This document shows positions 1 to 10,682 of a stretch of DNA of 64,000 bases, piece after piece. Every line of letters starts with the position of its first letter. The stretch's first letter is position 1. The position numbers and the translations under genes were made by a program. A model generated the notes under the pieces. The model was not told the DNA's origin. It saw only the letters and a program-made list of their open reading frames with translations, and made no database searches. The stretch lies in contig CANGEU010000004.1 of NCBI GenBank assembly GCA_947452985.1, positions 39,654-103,653 on the forward strand, given 5' to 3'. The DNA is from Micrococcales bacterium. Its GTDB lineage: Bacteria > Actinomycetota > Actinomycetes > Actinomycetales > Microbacteriaceae.

Positions 1-953
1 AGCAGCCCTGAATATTCTTCGCAGGTGGCATCTACCGTTCGCGAAACGAATGAACCGATAAGCGCACTGGTGAGGTTCTTCAGGTCGCCGTGAGCACGAT
101 CGGTTCCATCGAAAACAACAAGCCACTCGTCGAGATCCTGGAGTCTACTAAGCGCTGAATCAAGTTCAGCTGCAGTCTGAGACGAACCGGCCCACAAATG
201 CATATCTTCCAGAAGTTGCTTACGGTATTCGGCTCGCCCTACTTCATCGAGCTTGATGAAACCCTCAACGATTGCATCTTCGTAATCGTGAACCGAGTAG
301 GCCACGTCGTCGGCAAAGTCCATCACTTGGGCTTCCATGCTCTTCTGTCGCTCTGGCGCACCAACTCGTAGCCAGTTGAAAACCTCAAGGTCATCGTCGT
401 AAACCCCGAACTTAGAAGAACGAGCTCCCCCGCCATCATCAAAAACTCCATGTTCGCGAGACCAAGGATATTTGCAGGCTGCATCCAAAGCAGCGCGAGT
501 TAGGTTCAACCCAAGCGGTGAACCACCTTCCGAGAAAACCTTTGGTTCGATGCGAGTTAGCAAACGCAGAGTCTGAGCGTTACCCTCGAAGCCACCAAAG
601 TCTGCCGACCAGTCGTTAAGTGCTTTTTCACCGTTGTGCCCAAACGGTGGGTGACCGAGGTCATGTGCCAGACAGGCCATATCAACCAAATCTGGGTCAA
701 TGCCAAGCGTTAGTGCCATCTCACGACCAATTTGGGCAACCTCTAGAGAGTGGGTGAGACGAGTTCGAGCGAAGTCACCTGAAGTCGGTGAGAGTACTTG
801 AGTCTTGGCGCCCAAACGACGAAGTGCCGAAGAGTGTAGAACTCGGGCGCGGTCACGACTGAACTCATTTCGGCGCTGAGTGCCACTGCGCACCTCGGTG
901 AGCATCCGTTCTTCATCGACCAGTCCGTAACCGATTGGAGGAAGACTAACCAC
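1..953 (-). CDS. dgt: Deoxyguanosinetriphosphate triphosphohydrolase-like protein (partial, C-terminus off the left edge)
   Basis: Absent from the ORF track because it runs off the window, but the minus strand is open from 953 to 1 (317 codons). It encodes an HD-domain dNTPase that cleaves dGTP/dNTPs to deoxynucleoside plus triphosphate. Visible signatures are RTRLTHSLEV and the HD motif CLAHDLGHPPFGH near residues 93-105, then a second conserved block MDFADDVAYSVHDYED. The start is taken as GTG at 953, which overlaps the dus stop codon by 8 bp; a GTT directly follows, so no nearer alternative exists. It is the last visible gene of the glyQS-dus-dgt run, an arrangement common in actinobacteria. 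The C-terminal end cannot be judged. Confidence 0.9.
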   Translation of the reverse strand, partial: MVSLPPIGYGLVDEERMLTEVRSGTQRRNEFSRDRARVLHSSALRRLGAKTQVLSPTSGDFARTRLTHSLEVAQIGREMALTLGIDPDLVDMACLAHDLGHPPFGHNGEKALNDWSADFGGFEGNAQTLRLLTRIEPKVFSEGGSPLGLNLTRAALDAACKYPWSREHGVFDDGGGARSSKFGVYDDDLEVFNWLRVGAPERQKSMEAQVMDFADDVAYSVHDYEDAIVEGFIKLDEVGRAEYRKQLLEDMHLWAGSSQTAAELDSALSRLQDLDEWLVVFDGTDRAHGDLKNLTSALIGSFVSRTVDATCEEYSGL

Positions 954-2124
954 CAGACACCCCAATCTCGGCCTCGAGCAGGTCTGCACTGGCCTTCGAG
1001 TCAAGTGTGCGTGAATTCAACCAGTTCTCTGGCAATGAACAGACCTTTGCTCCGCCGAGGCGGCCACGAGGACCCTCTGCCTCCGCCCCTGGATAAGGTT
1101 GATCACCGTCAAGGGTTGAAAGAATTTCGTCCATGTGTGAAAGCGACTCAACTTGAGCCAGAGCGGCTCGGAATTCGCCACCAACCGGATAACCCTTGAA
1201 ATACCAAGCAACGTGCTTACGAATGTCACGGCAGGCATGCATTTCGCTTTCAAAAAACTCAACCAACAATTCGGCATGACGTTTGAAAGCTTGACCAACT
1301 TGGCCGAGTGAAGGCTGAATCGGGTTGATGGCTGCCTCGGAATTTGGGTCACGTAGGTATTCGTCGAAGGCCGCCTGCAGGTCTCCAAAGAGCCACGGAC
1401 GACCAAGACATCCTCGGCCCACCACAACGCCGTCGACGCCGGTCTCACGCATCATTCGAATTGCATCGCCCGCTGACCAGATATCGCCGTTGCCCAGAAC
1501 CTGAACATCGGGCAAAGACTCTCGAAGCTTGGCAATTGAATCCCAGTCGGCATTGCCCGAATAGTAATCGCTGGCGGTGCGACCGTGAAGAGCGATTGCA
1601 GTAACCCCAGCGTCTCGGGCTGCCTTGCCGGCATCAAGGTAGGTCAAGTGATCGGCATCGATTCCCTTGCGCATTTTTACCGTCAATGGGATTTCCCCAG
1701 CGGCCTTAACTGCGGCGTTGACAATATCGCTAAACAGATCCGACTTCCAAGGCAGGGCTGCTCCCCCGCCCTTGCGAGTGACTTTAGGAACCGGACAGCC
1801 GAAATTTAGGTCGATGTGATCGGCCCGGTTTTCGGCGACCAACATCGTTACCGCTTCGGAAATGGTCTTTGGGTCAACGCCATAGAGCTGGACCGAGCGA
1901 ATGTCTTCGCTTTCGTGGTGTCCCACTAATCGCAGCGACTCTTCGGTTCGCTCAACCAAGGCTCGTGAGGTAACCATTTCGGATACAAACAAACCTCCAC
2001 CGAATTCGCGACAGAGTCTACGAAACGCGGTGTTGGTGATTCCAGCCATAGGCGCAAGCACTACGGGAGTTGCAATTGCAAGTTTCCCGTATTGAAGTGC
2101 TGGCTTTAGGCTGACCTGGGTCAC
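946..2124 (-). CDS. dus: tRNA-dihydrouridine synthase (DusB/NifR3 family)
   Basis: FMN-dependent enzyme that reduces uridines in the D-loop of tRNA. TIM-barrel N-terminus with VLAPMAGITN (residues 22-31), the catalytic cysteine in NFGCP (C110), then the NGDI and VDGVVVGRG phosphate-binding segments, and a C-terminal helical tRNA-binding part. 392 aa is slightly long for DusB but normal for actinobacterial members. GTG start 2 nt after the glyQS stop, so it is translationally coupled; its 3' end overlaps dgt. Which uridine position it modifies cannot be told from sequence alone. Confidence 0.93.
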   Translation of the reverse strand: MTQVSLKPALQYGKLAIATPVVLAPMAGITNTAFRRLCREFGGGLFVSEMVTSRALVERTEESLRLVGHHESEDIRSVQLYGVDPKTISEAVTMLVAENRADHIDLNFGCPVPKVTRKGGGAALPWKSDLFSDIVNAAVKAAGEIPLTVKMRKGIDADHLTYLDAGKAARDAGVTAIALHGRTASDYYSGNADWDSIAKLRESLPDVQVLGNGDIWSAGDAIRMMRETGVDGVVVGRGCLGRPWLFGDLQAAFDEYLRDPNSEAAINPIQPSLGQVGQAFKRHAELLVEFFESEMHACRDIRKHVAWYFKGYPVGGEFRAALAQVESLSHMDEILSTLDGDQPYPGAEAEGPRGRLGGAKVCSLPENWLNSRTLDSKASADLLEAEIGVSGG

Positions 2125-2126
2125 TC

Positions 2127-3506
2127 TTAGCCGAGAAGTCTTTCTGCAAGGTAGCCGCGTAGTTTGTCGAGCGAGACTCGCTCCTGCTGCATGGTGTCGC
2201 GCTCGCGAACGGTAACCGCCTGGTCTTCAAGAGTTTCGAAGTCTACGGTGATGCAGAACGGAGTTCCGATTTCGTCTTGTCGACGGTAACGTCGACCGAT
2301 TGCGCCTGAATCATCGAAATCGATGTTCCAGTAGCCGCGTAGTTCCTGTGCGAGGTTGCGAGCAACTGGAGACAACTCTTCGTTGCGGCTCAGTGGAAGC
2401 ACAGCGGCCTTCACCGGAGCTAAGCGATAGTCGAGGCGAAGCACGGTGCGAACATCAACGCCACCCTTGGTGTTTGGTGCCTCGTCTTCAGAGTAAGCAT
2501 CAACCAGGAACGCCATGAGCGAGCGGGTTAGACCGGCGGCTGGCTCGATTACGTATGGGGTCCAACGCTCGTTCTTGTTCTGGTCAAAGTAGCTGAGATC
2601 CGAACCTGATTCGCGAGAGTGAGTGGTTAAGTCGAAGTCGGTGCGGTTAGCAATACCTTCAAGCTCACCAAACTCGCTGCCAGGGAAACCGAACTTGTAC
2701 TCGATGTCTACTGTTCGCTTTGAGTAGTGTGAAAGTTTTTCCTTGGCGTGCTCGTAAAGACGCAGGTTGTCTGGGTTAATACCCAGGTCGGTGTACCAGT
2801 TCATTCGCTGTTCGATCCAGTAGTCGTGCCACTGTTCGTCGGTGCCAGGCTCTACGAAGAACTCCATTTCCATCTGCTCAAATTCGCGGGTGCGGAAGAT
2901 GAAGTTTCCAGGAGTGATTTCGTTTCGGAACGATTTACCAATCTGCCCAATACCAAACGGAGGTTTCATACGTGCTGCGCCTAGGACGTTTGCGAAGTTC
3001 ACAAAAATTCCTTGAGCGGTTTCCGGGCGAAGGTAGTGCAGCCCCTCTTCGGCAGCAACTGGACCCAGGAAGGTCTGAAGTAGGCCGTTGAAGGCCTTTG
3101 GTTCGGTCCAAGAGTCTTTACCACCGCAGTTAGGGCAAGCAATGTCTGCCATGCTCTCCGGCGCGCGGCCCTTCTTTTCCTCGAAGGCTTCTTCCAGATG
3201 GTCCTGGCGGAAACGCTTGTGACAGCTGGTGCACTCGATTAGCGGGTCGGAGAATTCACGAACGTGACCAGATGCCTCCCAAACCTTGCGAGGAAGGATT
3301 ACCGATGAATCCAAACCGACGATGTCATCGCGGCTTTGAACCATGGTTCGCCACCACTGCTTTTTGATGTTCTCTTTGAGTTCGACACCGAGTGGTCCGT
3401 AGTCCCAGGCTGAACGGCTTCCGCCGTAAATCTCTCCAGCTTGAAAAACAAATCCGCGACGCTTTGCGAGGGAAATTACCGAATCTAGACGGTTTGGGGT
3501 GGCCAC
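2127..3506 (-). CDS. glyQS: Glycyl-tRNA synthetase, homodimeric type
   Basis: Class II aminoacyl-tRNA synthetase charging tRNA-Gly; 459 aa fits the alpha2 bacterial/eukaryal type. Visible are WDYGPLG (residues 35-41), an inserted zinc-like ribbon with Cys pairs at 92/95 and 124/127, the RPETAQGIF block, motif 2 around FRNEITPG, and a C-terminal anticodon-binding domain ([10 protein letters not shown]). GTG start with a GGAG ribosome site 5 nt upstream. Separated by 62 nt from uppS, so it may have its own promoter. A tRNA-Gly gene lies elsewhere in this window (56609-56682). Confidence 0.96.
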   Translation of the reverse strand: MATPNRLDSVISLAKRRGFVFQAGEIYGGSRSAWDYGPLGVELKENIKKQWWRTMVQSRDDIVGLDSSVILPRKVWEASGHVREFSDPLIECTSCHKRFRQDHLEEAFEEKKGRAPESMADIACPNCGGKDSWTEPKAFNGLLQTFLGPVAAEEGLHYLRPETAQGIFVNFANVLGAARMKPPFGIGQIGKSFRNEITPGNFIFRTREFEQMEMEFFVEPGTDEQWHDYWIEQRMNWYTDLGINPDNLRLYEHAKEKLSHYSKRTVDIEYKFGFPGSEFGELEGIANRTDFDLTTHSRESGSDLSYFDQNKNERWTPYVIEPAAGLTRSLMAFLVDAYSEDEAPNTKGGVDVRTVLRLDYRLAPVKAAVLPLSRNEELSPVARNLAQELRGYWNIDFDDSGAIGRRYRRQDEIGTPFCITVDFETLEDQAVTVRERDTMQQERVSLDKLRGYLAERLLG

Positions 3507-3568
3507 TTGAACTCCATGTTTCTATCGGTCTACTGGATGTAAACCAATGTGTGTGCGAAGTCTCAATT

Positions 3569-4318
3569 CTACTTAGAAGCAGGACCTTTTGGGCTGTCGA
3601 TTGCTTTACCGAAGCGACGAGAGCGATTGCCGAATTCCTCGATGGCCTGCCAGAGGTGTTCTTTACGGAAATCGGGCCAGAGAGTTTCATCGAAAGCGAA
3701 TTCGGCATAAGCCGATTGCCAAAGCAAGAAGTTAGAGGTGCGCTGCTCTCCAGAAGAACGAAGGAAAAGGTCAACGTCGGGAAGGTCTGAGGTTTGCAGG
3801 TATTTCTGAACAGTTTTTTCGGTGATACTTCCGGCGCGTAGTTTGCCACTGGCTACGTCTTCGGTGATCTGATTCATGGCGTCGACAAGTTCAATTCGGC
3901 CGCCATAGTTGACGCACATCGTCAATGTAAGTGTTTTGTTTTTCGCAGTAAGTTTCTCGGCGTCTTGCAACTCCTGAATAACGCTCGCCCAAAGCTTCGG
4001 ACGACGCCCTGCCCAGCGAATGCGAACACCCCAACCGTTCAAGGTGTCTCGACGTCTCTGCAGAACCTCTCGGTTGAATCCCATCAGGAATCGAACCTCG
4101 TCGGGCGATCGCTTCCAGTTCTCGGTGGAGAAGGCATAGACGGTCAAATACTTAACTCCGGCTTGAATGGCGCCCTCAACAACGTCCAGTAGCGCAGCTT
4201 CTCCAGCCTTATGACCTTCAACTCGAGTTAGCCCGCGTTCATTAGCCCAACGACCGTTGCCATCCATGACGATGGCCACGTGAGTGGGAACTTTACTGAA
4301 TTTAGGAACGTTCGACAT
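3569..4318 (-). CDS. uppS: Isoprenyl transferase (cis-prenyltransferase, UppS family)
   Basis: Condenses isopentenyl diphosphate onto allylic diphosphates to make long-chain polyprenyl diphosphates, the lipid carrier for peptidoglycan and glycans. Signature motifs: VMDGNGRWA with catalytic D19, [24 protein letters not shown] and the acceptor-end DETLWPDF. 249 aa is normal. ATG start overlaps the end of recO by 17 bp, the usual actinobacterial recO-uppS pair. Actinobacteria often have a second, short-chain homologue; chain length cannot be assigned here. Confidence 0.95.
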   Translation of the reverse strand: MSNVPKFSKVPTHVAIVMDGNGRWANERGLTRVEGHKAGEAALLDVVEGAIQAGVKYLTVYAFSTENWKRSPDEVRFLMGFNREVLQRRRDTLNGWGVRIRWAGRRPKLWASVIQELQDAEKLTAKNKTLTLTMCVNYGGRIELVDAMNQITEDVASGKLRAGSITEKTVQKYLQTSDLPDVDLFLRSSGEQRTSNFLLWQSAYAEFAFDETLWPDFRKEHLWQAIEEFGNRSRRFGKAIDSPKGPASK

Positions 4319-5027
4319 GTTGTAGCGATTTTAGTCCGCGTTCGATGTGCCATTGCGAATATGCCGCAACTACACCTGAGGCAGAGGCCCTTGTTGATTC
4401 ATCGGTTTGATCCGCAAATTCCCAGTCGCCAGCAAGTAATGCTCCTAAAAGCCTCGCACTTGCCTCATTCAGCTTGACAGCACCCGCAATACGGCAGTCT
4501 GAGCAAACCATACCTCCGGCTTGAAGCACGAAGTGCTGGTGCAGGCCAGGTTTGCCACAGCGCGCGCAATCGGTGAAGTTTGGAGCCCAGCCGGCAACCG
4601 ATAGGGCCCTAAGCAGGTAAGAGTCCAAAATCAGACTCGAGTCGTGATCCTTGTTGGCGAGCGCACGCAAACCTCCTACCAAGAGGAGATACTGCTGCGG
4701 AGAGGTTTCACCACCGGCAAGTTTCTCTGCAGTTTCCACCATGACGGTTGCCGAGGTGTAGGCCGGATAGTCCTCAATAATCTGCCCACCGTAAGCGTTC
4801 AGGGTTTCGACCTGATTCACGGTGTCTAAATTGCGACCCTCGTGCAATTGAATGTCGACCACCATGAATGGTTCCAGCCTCGAACCGAACTTCGACGTGG
4901 TGCGCCTGACGCCTTTAGCAACTGCTCGAATTAGACCGTGATACCGCGACAACATGGTGACGATGCGATCGGCCTCCCCCAATTTATGGGTTCGAATGAT
5001 CACTGCCTCGTCGCGATAGACCGGCAT
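4302..5027 (-). CDS. recO: DNA repair protein RecO
   Basis: Recombination mediator that works with RecR to load RecA on SSB-coated single-stranded DNA. N-terminal OB fold ([21 protein letters not shown]) followed by a helical domain and a four-cysteine zinc site, C154/C157 and C175/C178. 241 aa, typical length. ATG start 2 nt after the leuA stop codon; its 3' end overlaps uppS. Cotranscription with leuA would put recO and uppS under the leuA leader as well. Confidence 0.95.
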   Translation of the reverse strand: MPVYRDEAVIIRTHKLGEADRIVTMLSRYHGLIRAVAKGVRRTTSKFGSRLEPFMVVDIQLHEGRNLDTVNQVETLNAYGGQIIEDYPAYTSATVMVETAEKLAGGETSPQQYLLLVGGLRALANKDHDSSLILDSYLLRALSVAGWAPNFTDCARCGKPGLHQHFVLQAGGMVCSDCRIAGAVKLNEASARLLGALLAGDWEFADQTDESTRASASGVVAAYSQWHIERGLKSLQHVERS

Positions 5028-5029
5028 CT

Positions 5030-6790
<1,761 letters not shown>

Positions 6791-6812
6791 TTATCTAGCT
6801 GCAAGCGAAACT

Positions 6813-6849
6813 CCGCGACTAAGGATGGCTAGGTTAAGCCTCGTCGCGG
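6813..6849 (-). promoter_or_regulatory. Complementary arms in the leuA leader (candidate alternative RNA structure)
   Basis: On the minus strand the leader-peptide sequence CCGCGAC (6843-6849) is perfectly complementary to GTCGCGG (6813-6819), a 7-bp GC-rich stem that would begin inside the peptide's codons and end downstream of its stop. Between them GGCT and AGCC can form a competing small hairpin. No uridine tract follows, so a translation-level or pseudoknot mechanism is more likely than termination. Upstream regions of actinobacterial leuA genes are known to carry conserved leader structures; identity with that element is inferred, not shown. Confidence 0.5.
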
Positions 6850-6875
6850 CCGCTAAGCAGGAGTAGAGCAAACAT
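6834..6875 (-). CDS. leuL: leuA leader peptide (13 aa, four consecutive Leu codons)
   Basis: Too short for the ORF track. The minus strand reads MFALLLLSGRDEA and stops at 6834-6836. The four leucines use four different codons, CTA CTC CTG CTT, so the ribosome would stall when any of several leucyl-tRNA species runs low. There is no ribosome site; instead a -10 box ends 6 nt before the ATG, so the mRNA probably starts at the ATG (leaderless). It lies 76 nt upstream of leuA. The peptide is expected to act in cis only. Confidence 0.7.
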   Translation of the reverse strand: MFALLLLSGRDEA

Positions 6876-6881
6876 GGATTT

Positions 6882-6887
6882 AGGTTA
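6882..6887 (-). promoter_or_regulatory. -10 box for leuL-leuA, leaderless arrangement
   Basis: TAACCT on the minus strand fits the actinobacterial TANNNT -10 consensus and stands 6 nt from the leuL ATG, so transcription would start at or next to the A of the start codon. It overlaps no gene but its -35 zone lies in the last codons of era, where no good TTGACA match is seen. Confidence 0.5.
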
Positions 6888-6900
6888 GCACCAATAAGTC

Positions 6901-7791
6901 TTAGAAGCCCAGACGGCCAAGGGCCTTAGGATCGCGTTGCCAATCGGCAGAAACCTTGACGCGCAAACTCAGAAAGACCTTACGACCGAGTAGTTGCTCG
7001 ATTTCTTTGCGAGCTTTTGAACCAACATCTTTGAGTCGCGAGCCGCCCTTACCGATGATGATTCCCTTTTGTGAATCGCGTTCCACCCAAACGTTTGCGT
7101 GGATGTCGTATAGGTTTCCACCCTCACGCTCCCCCATTTCATCGATGGTCACTGCGATCGAGTGCGGAAGTTCGTCGTGGACACCTTCGAGCGCAGCTTC
7201 ACGCACCAACTCACAGATACGCTGTTCCATCGACTCATCGGTAGCCACATCAATCGGATAAAGCGCCGGCGAAACCGGAAGCATTTCAATTAACAGTTCG
7301 GCAAGCTCGACAACCTGTTCACCGGAAACGGCCGAAACTGGGATGATCGCCTTCCAATCGCGCAGGTCTGAAACCGCCTGCAGTTGCTGCGCAAGCGCAT
7401 CACGAGAAACTGTTTCGCTCTTAGTGACGATTGCCACTAACTTTGCGCGACGGTATTTAGAGAGCTGCTCGTTGATAAAACCATCGCCTGGGCCGATCTT
7501 CTCATTGGCAGGAATGCAGAAACCGATTACATCGACGTCACCCAAAGTGGTTTCAACCAAGCTGTTCAAGCGCTCACCAAGAAGAGTTCTTGGGCGGTGT
7601 AGCCCTGGGGTGTCCACCAAAATCAATTGACCTGATTCACGGTTGGCAATGCCACGAATTGCCCTACGGGTGGTCTGCGGTTTGGCACTGGTAATTGCCA
7701 CCTTCTCCCCTACCAGCGCGTTAGTCAATGTTGATTTACCAACGTTTGGGCGACCCACAAACGAAACAAATCCGGATCTAAAATCGGTCAT
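6901..7791 (-). CDS. era: GTPase Era
   Basis: Essential GTPase that binds the 3' end of 16S rRNA and helps 30S assembly. G1 GRPNVGKST (residues 13-21), switch ITSAKPQTTRR, G3 DTPGL, G4 TKSE (TKxD-like, with E), and a C-terminal type II KH domain (GIIIGKGGSRLKDVG). 296 aa, usual length. Its start overlaps the upstream CNNM/CorC gene by 4 bp (ATGA). Position after ybeY matches the common ybeY-corC-era cluster for rRNA processing. Confidence 0.96.
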   Translation of the reverse strand: MTDFRSGFVSFVGRPNVGKSTLTNALVGEKVAITSAKPQTTRRAIRGIANRESGQLILVDTPGLHRPRTLLGERLNSLVETTLGDVDVIGFCIPANEKIGPGDGFINEQLSKYRRAKLVAIVTKSETVSRDALAQQLQAVSDLRDWKAIIPVSAVSGEQVVELAELLIEMLPVSPALYPIDVATDESMEQRICELVREAALEGVHDELPHSIAVTIDEMGEREGGNLYDIHANVWVERDSQKGIIIGKGGSRLKDVGSKARKEIEQLLGRKVFLSLRVKVSADWQRDPKALGRLGF

Positions 7792-8903
7792 TCTTCTTCT
7801 CCGAGCGTTAGTACTGCTTGATCAACTTTCACCAGAATGGTGACAAGTCGTTTATCTCTGCCCTCAAAGCGTTCCGCGGTGAAAGTCAAACCTGAATGAT
7901 GCACCTGATCGCCACCACGTGGAAGGCGGCCAAGAAGTTTGGTAACCAAACCGCCGACACTATCGATGTCGTCGTCGTCTAGCTCCAGACCGATGTGCTC
8001 ACCCAGTTCGAAAAGCGAAGACTTAGCGGAAACTCGCAAGATATCGTCCGCTAGCTGTTCGATCTCTGGGCGCTCGCGGTCGTATTCGTCATTGATTTCA
8101 CCGACGAGCTCTTCGATTACGTCTTCCATGGTGACCAGACCGGCAACACCGCCGTACTCATCGACCGCAATTGCAACGTGAGTCGCCTTAACCTGCATTT
8201 CTTTTAAGAGCTCTTCAACCGGCTTTGAATCGGGAACAAACATTGCCTTCCGAGCGAGAGCGCCAGCGGTCTCAACTTCAAGCCTCTTGAAATCGTCATT
8301 GAAGGCACGCGCTACATCTTTCAAATACAAAACACCAACCAGGTCGTCGATGTTCTTGCCTCTAACCGGCAGGCGAGAGTAACCAGACTCCATGAATTTC
8401 TGAAGGGACTCTTTCAATGTTCTCTCGGAACCAATGACAACCATATCGATCCGCGGAACCATGATCTCTCGAACCACGGTCTCACCAAAATCCTCAACCG
8501 AATCCATGAACTCCTGTTCAAACTCTTCAGGTTCCTCAATGGGCTTTGATGCGATTGGCGTAAAAATGAGATCGATTGATTTGACCAGCGGCTTAGCGAA
8601 ACGTGCCAAACCCTGCCCAAACTTGCGGTGACCAAGTGATTTGGCGAGAAGCTGTGAACCAATAAGCAATAGACCGGTAATAGCTAAAACTATTGATGTG
8701 AGCCAGTACCACTTCAAATTCAAAGAAGCCAGACCCTGAGTGATCACCACCCCGAAGGCACCGACCAGAGCTAATCTCAAAAACCCGAGCGACTCATGCC
8801 TTGAAAATTCATTTAGTTCGCGTTTCATAGCCGCTGCGAGGATCGACAAGACAACTACCGCAGCAGCAATCAAAATCGAAACCCATAACGCGATGGTTAG
8901 CAA
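7788..8903 (-). CDS. CNNM/CorC-type transporter-associated protein (DUF21 + CBS pair + CorC_HlyC)
   Basis: Membrane protein of the hemolysin-C/CorC family, linked to magnesium/cobalt efflux in other bacteria. An N-terminal membrane part with about three hydrophobic segments (LTIALWVSILIAAAVVV first) is followed by FGETVVREIMVPRIDM, a CBS-domain pair ending in AIAVDEYGGVAGLVTMEDV, and a C-terminal CorC_HlyC domain. The ORF track starts at 8993, but that region is ybeY in another frame. I place the start at TTG 8903, one nucleotide after the ybeY stop (TAG-T-TTG), giving 371 aa that begin straight into the first membrane helix. Substrate is not known. Confidence 0.88.
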   Translation of the reverse strand: MLTIALWVSILIAAAVVVLSILAAAMKRELNEFSRHESLGFLRLALVGAFGVVITQGLASLNLKWYWLTSIVLAITGLLLIGSQLLAKSLGHRKFGQGLARFAKPLVKSIDLIFTPIASKPIEEPEEFEQEFMDSVEDFGETVVREIMVPRIDMVVIGSERTLKESLQKFMESGYSRLPVRGKNIDDLVGVLYLKDVARAFNDDFKRLEVETAGALARKAMFVPDSKPVEELLKEMQVKATHVAIAVDEYGGVAGLVTMEDVIEELVGEINDEYDRERPEIEQLADDILRVSAKSSLFELGEHIGLELDDDDIDSVGGLVTKLLGRLPRGGDQVHHSGLTFTAERFEGRDKRLVTILVKVDQAVLTLGEEE

Positions 8904-8904
8904 A

Positions 8905-9363
8905 CTACTTGTTCTCCGATACGTAGAAGGCTTCCAAGATTTCGCGCTGAAGACCAAACATTTCTTTTTCTTCGTCGGGCTCAGCGTGGTCAAAACCTAG
9001 GAGATGCAAAATCCCGTGAGTGGTAAGCAACAGGATTTCATTGATTGGTTCATGACCTGCTGCGACCGCCTGAGCTGCTGCCACCTGAGGGCAAACCACG
9101 ATATCTCCGAGTAACCCCGGCCCACTAATTTCAGCGTCATTACCCGGACGAAGTTCATCCATTGGAAAAGACAGAACATCGGTCGGGCCAGGTTCATCCA
9201 TCCACTGCACGTGAAGAGTAGTCATGGCATCTTCGTTCACAAATTGGATAGCAAGTTCGGCATCAGGGTGAATCCGAAGTCGATCAAGTGCGAAACTAGC
9301 AAGTTCTAGAACGCGAGCTTCGTCGACCTTATGGTCTGATTCATTGTTGATTTCGATGGTCAT
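8905..9363 (-). CDS. ybeY: Endoribonuclease YbeY (rRNA maturation)
   Basis: Zinc endoribonuclease that matures the 16S rRNA 3' end and takes part in ribosome quality control. The signature HGILHLLGFDH gives the metal ligands H116, H120 and H126; TDVLSFPMDE is the conserved upstream block. 152 aa is normal. Start overlaps the phoH stop by 4 bp; its stop is directly followed by the TTG of the CNNM gene. Confidence 0.96.
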   Translation of the reverse strand: MTIEINNESDHKVDEARVLELASFALDRLRIHPDAELAIQFVNEDAMTTLHVQWMDEPGPTDVLSFPMDELRPGNDAEISGPGLLGDIVVCPQVAAAQAVAAGHEPINEILLLTTHGILHLLGFDHAEPDEEKEMFGLQREILEAFYVSENK

Positions 9364-10346
9364 TTCTTTGTGCCTTTCAAAGCCAACTTCTCTTCAAACT
9401 TTCCATACGCGTCCACGATTTTGGCCACCAAATTATGGCGAACCACGTCTTCGGAAGATAGCTCGGCAAAGTGCATGTCGTCGACACCCTTGAGCGCCTC
9501 GCGAGCTGTCTTGAGCCCAGATAGTCCGCCCGGTAGGTCAACCTGAGTGGAGTCGCCGGTGACCACCATTTTCGAATTGAATCCGAGACGAGTCAGGAAC
9601 ATTTTCATTTGCTCTGGTGTGGTGTTCTGGGCTTCATCCAAAATCACAAACGCGTCATTGAGGGTTCGTCCTCGCATGTAGGCCAACGGAGCAACTTCGA
9701 TAGTTCCAGAGGTCATCAGCTTTGGGATGGTTTCTGGGTCAAGCATCTCGTGCAAGGCATCAAATAGCGGACGAAGATATGGGTCGATTTTGTCGTTCAA
9801 AGTGCCAGGTAAGAAACCAAGACGTTCACCGGCCTCCACTGCTGGTCTGGTCAGAATAATGCGGCTAATCTCTTTGCGCTGCAAAGCCTGAACCGCTTTG
9901 GCCATGGCTAGGTAGGTTTTACCGGTACCGGCTGGACCAATGCCGAACACGATTGTGTTGTTGTCGATGGCGTCGACATAAGCCTTTTGTCCAATTGTTT
10001 TAGGGCGAATCGACTTGCCCTTAGAACTCAAAATACTTTGGCTCAGAACCTCTGCAGGCCGCGCCGCCTGGTTAGCCGCAACCATGCTGGTAGAACGACG
10101 AATATCCTCGGAACCGAGGCGAAAGCCTGTGGCTGCCAAATTGGTTAACTGCTCGATAATCCTTTTGGCCGATTCGCAGTCGGCCGAGCTGCCGCGCAAC
10201 GTGATCTGAGATCCTCTGGCAGTCGCTTCAAGCCCGGGGAACTGGATTTCCAATTCTTTGAGAAGAACATCGTTAGGGCCAAAGATTTCGGCGACGGAAG
10301 TATTCTCAATTACTAATTCAAATGCACCAGCAGGTTGTGAAGTCAT
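9360..10346 (-). CDS. phoH: PhoH-like ATPase (YbeZ)
   Basis: P-loop ATPase related to helicase domain 1, regularly paired with YbeY and thought to act in RNA metabolism. Walker A GPAGTGKT at 137-144, Walker B VILDEAQN near 232-239, and VVTGDSTQVDLP as sensor region; an N-terminal KH-like segment precedes it. 328 aa, normal for the group. Lies flush against the HIT gene (0 nt gap) and overlaps ybeY by 4 bp. Confidence 0.94.
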   Translation of the reverse strand: MTSQPAGAFELVIENTSVAEIFGPNDVLLKELEIQFPGLEATARGSQITLRGSSADCESAKRIIEQLTNLAATGFRLGSEDIRRSTSMVAANQAARPAEVLSQSILSSKGKSIRPKTIGQKAYVDAIDNNTIVFGIGPAGTGKTYLAMAKAVQALQRKEISRIILTRPAVEAGERLGFLPGTLNDKIDPYLRPLFDALHEMLDPETIPKLMTSGTIEVAPLAYMRGRTLNDAFVILDEAQNTTPEQMKMFLTRLGFNSKMVVTGDSTQVDLPGGLSGLKTAREALKGVDDMHFAELSSEDVVRHNLVAKIVDAYGKFEEKLALKGTKK

Positions 10347-10673
10347 CTAAGCCTTCGGAGTCTTGCTAGTGATGTGGCCATGGGCGTGGAAAACGGTTTG
10401 ACCAGCTTCTACACCGGTATTGAACTGGAAGCGAAATGATCCTTCGGAAAGCTCGGCCGCAACTTTGCTGCCGAGACGCATTACGTCTAGCAGCACGTCT
10501 TCGTTTCGCATTGTCAGGTCGGCGACATCAGTGAAGTGTTCGCGTGGAACGATAAGAACGTGAATCGGCTGCGCTGGCTCAATGTCATTGAAGGCGATGG
10601 CGTGCTCAGATTCAGCTACCAACTTCGACGGAATTTCACCGGCAACAATCTTGCAAAACACGCAGTCACTCAT
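10347..10673 (-). CDS. HIT-family nucleotide hydrolase/transferase
   Basis: Small histidine-triad protein (108 aa) of the HinT type that hydrolyses nucleoside phosphoramidates or related adenylated compounds. N-terminal CVFCKIVAGEIP and the C-terminal triad HAHGH (H96, H98, H100) are diagnostic. HIT genes often sit between rsmE and phoH in actinobacteria, as here. The true substrate cannot be deduced. Confidence 0.93.
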   Translation of the reverse strand: MSDCVFCKIVAGEIPSKLVAESEHAIAFNDIEPAQPIHVLIVPREHFTDVADLTMRNEDVLLDVMRLGSKVAAELSEGSFRFQFNTGVEAGQTVFHAHGHITSKTPKA

Positions 10674-10682
10674 GGTTTTAGT

